From NCBI RefSeq assembly GCF_019900845.1, contig NZ_CP074570.1:4340001-4404000 (forward strand): a stretch of 64,000 bases of DNA, in the 5' to 3' direction. This DNA is from Paraneptunicella aestuarii. GTDB taxonomy: Bacteria; Pseudomonadota; Gammaproteobacteria; Enterobacterales; Alteromonadaceae. Below the pieces are notes generated by a model. The model was given only the letters and a program-made list of their open reading frames with translations. It made no database searches and was not told the origin of the DNA. Shown here one piece after another: positions 60,001-64,000 of this stretch. The translations under genes and the position numbers were made by a program. The first letter of the stretch is position 1. Each line of letters opens with the position of its first letter.

Positions 60001-63000
60001 CGATTGATTGTAGCGCCTATGAGTAGCATTACCATTGGCATCAATACGTGCAATCAAACGCCCATCAAGATCATAGTAGTAACGATATTCTGGACGAGCA
60101 TAGAACTCTTCGCCTTCATCTGAAACGTGTCTTGAAAGCGGGCGACTTTCCTTTATCAACTGGTTGTTATGGTTAAATTCATAGTTATAGGTGTCGCCAT
60201 GTGCATTGGTCACCTGGATGACATTGCCCCAGCGGTCATATTTTTGGGAGGTTGTGACAATTTCCGGAGTATTCTCGTCTTCAATAGCATTATAAATATT
60301 TGCCTTGGTAAACTCCTTTAAAGCTCTACCAAGCTCGTCATATAGGACTGTACTGGTTTGGGTGTATGAACGAGAAATACTATATGCCTGAGGTTCTTGC
60401 CCTGACCAGTTAGTATTGCCTTGCCAAACTCGATGACCTTGTAAATCGTATAGATAAGCTCTTTTAATGCCATCCTGACCTTGCCCAGCTTCGAGATAGC
60501 CGGCATCGTTGTATCTATATTGTTCCTGAAGGGTGGCTGTTCCTGATGTGTTGTTGAAGAATCGGTCACCTTTAGCGACCACTTCACCATAGGCATTGTA
60601 TTCAAATTGCGCACCGCCCTCTTTGGCAACTAAATCCAATGAAGCTGGATTGTCCCCTTCATACCGCAGATAACTAATAGAAGTCTGCTGCCCTATATCA
60701 TTGTAGGCATAATTCGTGACCGCCTTTTTATAAATGGTTTTTGGAACATCAACATTATCCCAACTCCCTGATTCAGGTTGGAGCCCTTTAACATCGACAT
60801 TAACCTGCATTCCTGCAAAAACTTCGACACTGAACTTCACTTCGAATACAACATCACCCGCAACATCAGTGACAATTAGTGTGACTTCCTCATGGAACCG
60901 TTCTGTGGCAGTTCCAGACAAAATTCCGGTCTGGTAATCAAAGTTCAACCATGCAGGTAACTTGTCATTCCGTTCACTTGCAGTAAATCCCTCTTCAGGA
61001 ATTTCTCTTGAAGATAGGAAGAAGTTAGTATCTTCGTGTTGGTACTCCTCCCAAGCCTGAGTTCTTTTTATCTGCTTTCCAGCAAAGTCATACTCAAACT
61101 CCGTGATATTACCTTCCGCATCAATTAGCTTAACCAATTGATTATTTTCATTGTAAAACTGACGGGTAACGCGATCCTGGATTGATTGAGTGGTAGTATC
61201 ACCATCACTTTCCTGAGTGATTTGCAAAACATTGCCATGAGCATCTGTAACATAGTGTGAAATCTGCTCAATTGATGTCTGTGAAGAAGCTAATGCACCA
61301 TAATTTAACGTTGTGCTATTGGTCACCACTTGAGCAAAGCCAGCACTAACAGAAATAACACTACCTTGAGCATCATAAACCGTGCTGGTTTGTTGACCAT
61401 TTTTAATTACATGGGTCACATTACCCAGCTCATCATATCTGTTTTCAGTAACGCTGTTATCGATTTGATCGTCGTAAGTAAATTTAACGACTGCATTCTC
61501 AGCCTGATATACGACGTCTTTTTGAGTCGTAAATCTCACACGACCTAATTTATCGTATGCAAATGAAGTGTAACGATTCTTCGATTCGCTCTGTTCATCA
61601 ACTTTATCCGGGCTCGGCTTACCGGAACTCGGTATGCTGCTCAAAGGCTCCGCATATTCAATGACCTGAATGACTTCGCCATAATCGTTGTACTTCCATT
61701 CCGTTAAATATTGACCCGCATCAATGAAGTGAGTGCGATTGCCCAACTTATCATAGTAATAATATTCTCGACTCCATTCCGCACTATTACGCCTTTCAAG
61801 CTTTTCGGTAAGTTCCCCAAACGCATTGTATCGAAGTACAGTTTCAGGCTGCCCGACCTTGGTAGCGATGTTTCCTTGAGAATCCAGTTCAGCATAAACA
61901 ATGGCGGGCTGTTTCGATGATGTTTTACGCCCCAAAGTATCATAGGCGTTTTCAACAGCTCGGCTATTGCCCAGAGTGCTGACATCTATATCGCCTATTT
62001 CAATTTCTTCTCCTGACCCTGGATTAATCTGCTTTTCGTATCTAACAATATGCGTTTGATTACCAAGAGCATCGTATCGATACTCAGTTACATAACCCTC
62101 GGAATCAATATCAAACGCGACTCGTCCAACTTCATCATATACCTTGTAGCTGTATACATTCTTCACTCCAGATAAGGTATTTACCTGAATGTGATTAACC
62201 ACGGCTTGTCCCAATGCATTATATGTAACTTTAGAGACTGTTTTTGGTGAGCCTGTTGTTGCAGCTTCAAAGATGTGCGTTTGGCGTCCTTGAGCATCGT
62301 ATCCCATTACCGATGTTTTGGCGTCGAGAACCGGTGAGGAGGCTGTATTAGAAGTGACATATCCATTGGTGATATGAGTAACATTACCCAGCGAATCATA
62401 TTCCATTTCTCGCACAATACGGGCATTTTCAACAATAATAATTGAACCGTTTTTCTGCTCACCAATATTTTCAACAACCGGGCCAATCTCGCGAGCAACT
62501 CGTCCTGCGCCATCATAGTAATAATGCCAAACGTTACCTTTTTTATTGGTATAAGTATCTTTCTGCCCTACAGAGTTGTATGTCCATGATTCGGTTTTAC
62601 CTTCAGCATCAACAATACTTGAAACTCGACCTGCCCGATCATATTCAGTTGTTGTGATTCGAGCATTAGACTGCACAGGTAAACTACCTAACGGTGTTTG
62701 ACCCGAACTTAAATCATCATAAGTAAGCGTGCCACTGTTCAGTTTGCTGGAAAATACGCCTGAAATGGATATATTGTCTAAATCAAAAACAAGTGTTTTA
62801 TGAAGCTGACCGACAGCATCATATTGATACTCGGTAATGCCTTTCAGGCTATTAATTTCAAAACGAAGTCTGCCGGCCTCGTCATAATAAAACTGCGTTG
62901 TTCGATCGGCAGCTGAGGTGTCAATTAAGGCTATAATTTGCGATTCGGTGTAAACACCACTGAATGAAATTGGTGTAGAGTAAGCAATGGTTCTGATTAC

Positions 63001-64000
63001 CCGTCCAGCTTCATCGTAAACGCTCTCTTTAACAATTGCTTTTCCATCAAGCGTTTTGTGCAAACTAAAACGAACTTGACCATTGGCATCATATACCGAG
63101 GCTGTAATTTTATCGGTGCTTGAGTTACCAGCGGGTAATAAAGCCGCTAACTCAACGGTATCCAATTGCCCTGCAATTAAGTCATTAATCTGGCTTCCGG
63201 TTAGCTCCAACTCATTAGAATACTGATTTTGTTGAATAACTCTTCCAGCAGCATCAAAGACATTCTGCTTAACTCCACCTGCGGCATCTATAGTTAAAAT
63301 TTGACGCCCACCATTGTCATAGACAAAGTATTGAGTACGCTTATCTGCCGCCGCTATATTGCTTTCAATAGTGTCAACAGTGACATTGTTTGGATAAAAA
63401 CGTTGTACCCAGCCATCAACCGTATTAATGACCGGAGCAACACTTTCAGTCTCTAAAGCCTCAGATGGATCCGTAAGTGACTTATCCAAGTACAGGCGCA
63501 ATGAATCAACATAAACAGACTGTGATGTTCTTCTACCGTTTAGGTCGTAAGTGTAGTGAGTTACGGAATCCGCCTCACCTATTACATAAGTCAACTGACC
63601 TTTAGCATCATAAAAATACTGGGCAACATACCCTGATGCATTAATGCTCACTTTTACTCTGCCAGCAGCATCGTAACGGTATTCTGTTGTTAACGCTTCT
63701 CCATCAGGATCAACTATGGTATGCGTTCTTTGATTATTATCATTAAAAACGTAGGCGGTTGTTATTGCCTCAGGGGAACCAAACCCTGAGATTTCTTTAA
63801 CGCGATTACCGTTTTTATCATATTCAAAGCGGGTATGCTCTAATGCGCTCGTCAAGACCCCATCAACGACAGAGCCTTTTTTAATATCAGTTACTTCGCC
63901 ATATGCATTGTAGGTAATTTCCGTGCCATCACCATTTGGCTCAACAACCAATTCCTTACGATTAGCATTGTCATATTGCGTAACTGTTGTTTTATTCAGT
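47167..64000 (-). CDS. Giant Rhs/YD-, Ig-, RTX-repeat protein with C-terminal lipase (5' end outside window)
   Basis: Partial gene: the frame stays open through base 64000, so the true start lies beyond it; the TTG at 63951 sits within a YD repeat and is not a start. At least about 5,600 residues are visible. Order by position: YD repeats (about 64000-61060), an Ig-like insert (61060-60740), YD repeats (60735-59110), some 25 Ig-like/He_PIG-type domains (59110-53800), six RTX/HCBP-type 123-residue repeats (53790-51930), three more Ig-like domains (51680-50600), a second YD segment (50600-49350), LysM (49340-49185, FTVQPGQNLRQIATLFYGNA), a hydrophobic Gly/Ala-rich segment (49080-48600), a linker, and a C-terminal lipase with GHSLGGG. 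It lacks a classical Rhs core DPxG closing motif. Likely exported and surface-bound, delivering a lipase; related genes exist in marine gammaproteobacteria, but this exact make-up I cannot place. Confidence 0.9.
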   Translation of the reverse strand, partial: LNKTTVTQYDNANRKELVVEPNGDGTEITYNAYGEVTDIKKGSVVDGVLTSALEHTRFEYDKNGNRVKEISGFGSPEAITTAYVFNDNNQRTHTIVDPDGEALTTEYRYDAAGRVKVSINASGYVAQYFYDAKGQLTYVIGEADSVTHYTYDLNGRRTSQSVYVDSLRLYLDKSLTDPSEALETESVAPVINTVDGWVQRFYPNNVTVDTIESNIAAADKRTQYFVYDNGGRQILTIDAAGGVKQNVFDAAGRVIQQNQYSNELELTGSQINDLIAGQLDTVELAALLPAGNSSTDKITASVYDANGQVRFSLHKTLDGKAIVKESVYDEAGRVIRTIAYSTPISFSGVYTESQIIALIDTSAADRTTQFYYDEAGRLRFEINSLKGITEYQYDAVGQLHKTLVFDLDNISISGVFSSKLNSGTLTYDDLSSGQTPLGSLPVQSNARITTTEYDRAGRVSSIVDAEGKTESWTYNSVGQKDTYTNKKGNVWHYYYDGAGRVAREIGPVVENIGEQKNGSIIIVENARIVREMEYDSLGNVTHITNGYVTSNTASSPVLDAKTSVMGYDAQGRQTHIFEAATTGSPKTVSKVTYNALGQAVVNHIQVNTLSGVKNVYSYKVYDEVGRVAFDIDSEGYVTEYRYDALGNQTHIVRYEKQINPGSGEEIEIGDIDVSTLGNSRAVENAYDTLGRKTSSKQPAIVYAELDSQGNIATKVGQPETVLRYNAFGELTEKLERRNSAEWSREYYYYDKLGNRTHFIDAGQYLTEWKYNDYGEVIQVIEYAEPLSSIPSSGKPSPDKVDEQSESKNRYTSFAYDKLGRVRFTTQKDVVYQAENAVVKFTYDDQIDNSVTENRYDELGNVTHVIKNGQQTSTVYDAQGSVISVSAGFAQVVTNSTTLNYGALASSQTSIEQISHYVTDAHGNVLQITQESDGDTTTQSIQDRVTRQFYNENNQLVKLIDAEGNITEFEYDFAGKQIKRTQAWEEYQHEDTNFFLSSREIPEEGFTASERNDKLPAWLNFDYQTGILSGTATERFHEEVTLIVTDVAGDVVFEVKFSVEVFAGMQVNVDVKGLQPESGSWDNVDVPKTIYKKAVTNYAYNDIGQQTSISYLRYEGDNPASLDLVAKEGGAQFEYNAYGEVVAKGDRFFNNTSGTATLQEQYRYNDAGYLEAGQGQDGIKRAYLYDLQGHRVWQGNTNWSGQEPQAYSISRSYTQTSTVLYDELGRALKEFTKANIYNAIEDENTPEIVTTSQKYDRWGNVIQVTNAHGDTYNYEFNHNNQLIKESRPLSRHVSDEGEEFYARPEYRYYYDLDGRLIARIDANGNATHRRYNQSGLLAQDIDATGGVTQYGYNIFDEQVAVQDALGFIRVQTLDHLGRVVEQGDITTDTNNAESYTRLKAWQYNALGQRVVETNAAGAEFYYRYDTQGNLLRSRTPEKISISYEYDRRGNRTVQRYDNLANANGANSNKDINTWTYNYYGQMQSLNDLGENTVRYQYDQNGQLKEVKIDLKSDGKIEQIKTYENDYGSLMSISSTNGSGVDSGIYSEFGYDELGRVIFEKRTTKNTLGQSTTEYLTTVYDSLGRIDSVTVRAQGDNTDEKILLSAIQYHYDAMGNRRLVQAFNGYSGNYVVEQNHSPVLLSDFEGFSYPPATANATEYEAILGNINNIIYDEDGDIPSVVLLDQATQLEISWLQANIDATGQLIISLKPGNKVPVELANSLQEFVIKVQDGNTNFPDSFTIIPFKLPVVQNQGPRFKSGTTGFDTPLLEPGTVIDYHIQLEDFIEDPENNAISFSVEVDETTGFPNEWLEYDYDALTKTLSISTKADLVVPEFAIGESFKLHVIATDVNATPLTTDFELELTVDSASLILPDEGLYLKEDGVSFIDLFDYFSGGVEGVEFKIVDSLEPKALIQEPALVGNIIKIDSSAFITQATRNINIEIYKNGEFVSSTPTDIELQTRPRVDPGLVAEHLSPLKLSSSGRGFFMMPVFQDANSDPLDYYFEGLVELGLDFEIKGVSPDQKLYKVEYWTNDKWPGSIADGKLKILAEQTDDPTMKTELVVDFVTLNFEPVPSKPATFEADFERWVNGPLSKVVRGEDFYIWFPRYIDIEGQQVSYSITTDPAIPGFSFEETAFVDSINHNPLIRYTVPKSAANGPVEFIITVSDGHNSVEHRVQSQIVEPTFTVNDELTNITIDSDDSIDVDIHDLLTLGTGVNVQIISYFNSVKAPFYLENGHLKADKGTLTPQTYENIIRIDDNFGNRHLFTITVNALDINSPPKPQPIEVYNSRIANFISSLRPGETGYFWLPLYEDLEGQPLVHTIDVEPSGVLELTPAYVDETEKFQRYNFVVKGEAGTPFELSINAYEEADPTVKGEPVVISNGNIVAGHHEVVSVEILRPDSIILSDLIPEYADMRVLDTKYSFITFDQENLTLNIIPGLYDAVQDIFSIKVEEMSGGNPTGRSELVEIDLSANLHLLPQPKYPAYFAQDFATSVSQPLANVMQGEDYFIWVPEYASPSGNAIQLSLLPTPSISGFASSLSGETKVETRGVEDNPIVFRKINYKIPAGAPLGNIEFLLTVSDGVGQRVERIQSTINPATFNVVNLTHDTPGNVAVSWDVLAGLSPNSGVSLSLLELIDPPAGLSIQNNTIVGTLTNPVLGPNNFKVVVTDSVGNSTKLLVTLQVGEDYIPPPPPAWEGATDLTWLENQYQEISVADRVTGTGPFTFTTGDVLPDGITLSEDGLFYGQPDFESSGAHPITIIVTDSLGQTKEQAFTINITDVNRNVTPPSHASLVQAIRSQMQNLSPGQTGSFTFPAWTDPDGDQIYYTASGGGLSFTTDYANTTTETVTVDFVVPSGITASYDFTITIEATDNKGASSSLSVTGNSVTYVNIVPVWSPIPTQYFKEGQYKSVSLAGYASDDESLVFGALNLPAGMTLTSAGVLQGSPYSTTAGNHTIHILATDASGNSTGTTFTLSIENTNQGPSWNPITTRYGEAAKSFSFNVSPYAYDNDGETLTFSSPNLPSGLTMSTSGLISGTLGSALSGNYTITAVARDPSGSTATINFTLNVTPVNKAPIWVNIPAQTATEGETFRLNVSAYASDPEHGALTYSSPSLPSGLSISSSGVISGTPTASAVGNHTITVVATDPKGATASKQFSLAIAAKPVNKAPTWTGTNHYYLTEGVSFNINLGSLATDPEGHSITFSSTSLPSGISISSSGTFSGTPAVGTAGSYGFTVTATDQYGAQSSKTFGLTVSNGNRLPYQATSGDAESRIQKALNNVTPGSSGVFYLNKWLDSDNDSLSYSLSSSKGISFSIGAPNPLTGSMPVSYSVPSNASGTFSVTLTVSDGTGTSSVSVSGLSIGSGGGASAYSTFASAPSLSSFSQLLSPSSVVTQSIATQQMLETTTSALTGGTGDDTFYFNLGDGHQTLSDDGGVDTLVFGAGITKDVITFVANQDKLIINISATDSITVENWVQNGLPAIESIQFDNGDILSSSDILQRLQLTATDGDDTVDVSNLARNLSYTGGIGNDTIYSGTGNDRFYFNLGDGHDVISDTSGIELLFFGEGITTDDITFSVSGDDLVITLSANDSITFKNWIQEGKIALEGISFNDGSYISDKRIGQILRIQGTDGDDILDYSHANTELHYVGGKGNDTIHGGTDLDKFHFNVGDGHDVITDLGGIDIIYFGTGINKDALTFTVDANDLVIHISATDSITVKDWLQDGKVRIEGLSFADGGYFSDRAISQRVQFVVTDGDDVIDLSHAQTDLNHTAGKGNDTIHGGSSFDHYYFNVSDGHDVISDAGGSDVIHFGTGINKDALTFNVDANDLVIHISATDSITVKDWLQDGKVRIEGLSFADGGYFTDRSISQRVQFAVTDGDDVIDLSHAQTDLNHTAGKGNDTIHGGSSFDHYYFNVGDGHDLITDAGGSDVIHFGPGILKDALTYTADGENLVIHISDNDSITIKNWLQDGLVVIEGLSFDNGDYETGNGIARNLSIVGTDGDDVIDLSSAQVNLKFDGSLGDDTLIGGAGHDEYTYRLGDGHDTISDVSGLNVIRMMDFNKQDLRFVRYGDDLLIRFNNTSGSVRIQNWLTDPNAQSFSLVITDYTLKPEHITPLLEDNLAPVYVGDEAFTIEAGSFVRIPVTFIDPEEVSLSLQATNVPEWLTWDPQNSELYGNVPSEFEGQVNVNVTAIDTLGETAAVTLNLTVAKPREAVITSIDMAPQTVGYQDVVSIDVAGYFADLVGSPDITVEVKNANGIYQVAGSEYWLQVVNGELVGTASIEHVTDKPLELRVTATDELGDRVEVETQLRVEGPFAKKPPTIEAVATKEFVLDVSQYFKGLSENASYGIRIEAPAAAPAALSVQTAGGNSLSEPALDYNALLSTSSLVTANEVSFLSSSEPTVQSTTSQSTTFVDIPEEYQTWLTFDPQTGLLTGTPPAELVANLVVEFSAQDGEITLTTSTNLDIDENAKVEEYWFTYDAANRVTIDSGAMLDGTIVLGTTGQYLEYDAAGRNNLIISAGGYKATYMDYNQRGQLTDAFSTIWNFSKENLTKVGSTNIDYYSDRLLNPGMSAENYVQSKRHIQTVQHSYNNLGQVTETQNYYSEGKEQEIRYFTGETDDTEHPEYESIWIDVAGFKADRQVFDYNADGKLNSTTTYGMKLSAWGTWESRNRNFVLDLHGGFEVDGTWEEKTFLAQNYSQFTLTTSEAEHTKLRKDHQVYDGVGRLQTVTNQQYQISGVDTKSYSYEYEGREQYLEKLVSGVGIPTNSNEGASYLPGESKSHYDAEGNRIAVESYLLNKDGKRDKDSEISARHFDYSASGNLVKKQSGTQTNAISSYVTPTAASLGFKEGRISPSHYLYANNQYLGEFNEDGEVNIRHQHFESVDPGNVGSSSRFTVQPGQNLRQIATLFYGNADYWYIIADANGLDADGASELTEGQLLEIPERQTNENRFDVFKPDNIIDKIGSTAAPLAYVPPPQEAGCNMVATLLIVAVAIVVTVATAGALAAASGQSIWAAGATALSGGAGVTGAVAAGVGGFVGSLAGQATGIALGVQSGFDLKGAFVSGLTAGITAGAGSYLRGAEWAFEAGKFTEVGKAALAATSAISSAAANKLVGRPSGFSWANVAVAAGTAAIASHWNLDGGPISEGGLLSDEFASDIAGGFARAGISYGIKKGFFNKGSWNFENVATDVFGNAIGNSIVRTSQKTATPKMSKEDLLASTQLSDLYSGAISDTDTVQQLMERFGISEIPSHIGTELSTDPEKLALLDEVMQQKPDLSYEEASQVANLLDAKRDVDDINSMLASVSSDTKGYDTLLRTSKLLSTMLINKDVYFDSSLTVSMANGNEVSLLPTGISRVTGSDLYALSGFKDSDFVDKTTGYFGALYRNNSITNGAAQYIYANRGTDTGIDWVTNIADGMGFATKQFTKALGLADAFALNDKLNGNIEFTGHSLGGGLAAAQSLRTGFNSITLNAKGLSDSTISRHHLNVGYSDRIAAFNLQGEILSSTQDSWLVEGALKPAGTLLKNIVATGNMLIDFVSGDQVDTDAFGVMSLDSAYGNREVLSSYNFDGTQMSSYQRIANTLDLHGMDYIISSTRYALHNGQLTADMLKHIRI
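49185..49340 (-). other. LysM domain within giant protein
   Basis: FTVQPGQNLRQIATLFYGNADYWYIIADANGLDADG and the ending EGQLLEIPE match the LysM fold, which binds N-acetylglucosamine chains such as peptidoglycan. Lies between the second YD segment and the hydrophobic pre-toxin segment. Confidence 0.85.
51930..53790 (-). repeat. 369-bp tandem units (RTX/HCBP-type repeats)
   Basis: A fixed landmark (plus-strand GGTGTC or its variant) recurs at 51937, 52306, 52675, 53044 and 53413, exactly 369 bases apart. Each unit encodes 123 residues: a GGxGNDTIxGG calcium-binding-type loop, FYFNxGDGHDVIxD, and an HCBP-related segment (DLVIHISATDSITVKDWLQ). Two adjacent units near 52300-53040 are nearly identical in protein, the outer ones more diverged. 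Confidence 0.9.

Noticed and set aside
48318..62657. Many overlapping 60-135 codon frames on both strands inside the giant gene
   Set aside because: They are shadows of a single long coding frame with clear domain structure; none has a ribosome site plus a domain.
63949..63951. TTG at 63951 as the start of the giant gene
   Set aside because: The frame continues open upstream with a matching YD repeat and there is no ribosome site or signal peptide.
1..64000. tRNA, rRNA, insertion sequence or prophage genes
   Set aside because: No transposase, integrase or phage protein motifs were seen, and no cloverleaf-like or rRNA-like stretch was recognised by eye.

Overview
The window reads as chromosomal DNA of a marine-type gammaproteobacterium, most likely of the order Alteromonadales. 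This is an inference from gene order and families: gmk-rpoZ-spoT-ridA-trmH followed by recG, a hemC-hemD-hemX-hemY run, ilvIH, ccoG, DUF3718 proteins, a MipA/DUF3019/two-component cassette, and moderately low GC. I saw no tRNA, rRNA, insertion sequence, prophage or CRISPR array.

Layout. 1-7.1 kb: a SulP anion transporter, an unknown secreted protein, a MarR-GNAT fusion, and a leftward operon of an acetolactate-synthase-like TPP enzyme plus an aldehyde dehydrogenase. 7.8-11.1 kb: an envelope-sensing cassette (MipA/OmpV outer-membrane protein, DUF3019 protein, OmpR-type regulator, RstB-like kinase). 11.1-16.9 kb: a small unknown membrane-anchored protein, ccoG, srkA and ilvIH; ilvIH is preceded by a pair of operator-like palindromes. 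17.5-24.2 kb: two secreted subtilisin-like peptidases in tandem, then a membrane-bound propeller-sensor diguanylate cyclase. 24.4-31.7 kb, leftward: a one-piece hybrid histidine kinase/receiver/AraC regulator and the hemCDXY genes. 31.8-41.3 kb: housekeeping genes (DUF2914, carboxylesterase, gmk, rpoZ, spoT, ridA, trmH, a peroxiredoxin-like protein, recG, rsmJ). 41.3-46.3 kb: accessory small secreted or membrane proteins, including two DUF3718 paralogues and a poly-glycine protein, around a HI0933-type flavoprotein.

46.3-64.0 kb is the most unusual part. One leftward reading frame runs from 47167 to the right edge of the window and beyond it, giving at least about 5,600 visible residues. In N-to-C order it holds YD (Rhs-type) repeats, a long run of Ig-like domains, six 123-residue RTX/HCBP-type repeats, more Ig-like domains, a second YD segment, a LysM domain, a Gly/Ala-rich hydrophobic segment and a C-terminal lipase domain with a visible Ser-Asp-His triad. 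Eleven bases after its stop lies an ankyrin-repeat lipoprotein. I read the pair as a giant polymorphic lipase toxin with a candidate envelope-located immunity protein. That is an inference from architecture and spacing and has not been tested.

How the genes fit together. Housekeeping operons are compact and carry few surprises. The accessory genes are mostly for the cell envelope or export: peptidases, MipA, small signal-peptide proteins and the giant toxin. They are interleaved with sensors (two-component cassette, hybrid AraC kinase, propeller diguanylate cyclase), as expected of a surface-associated heterotroph.
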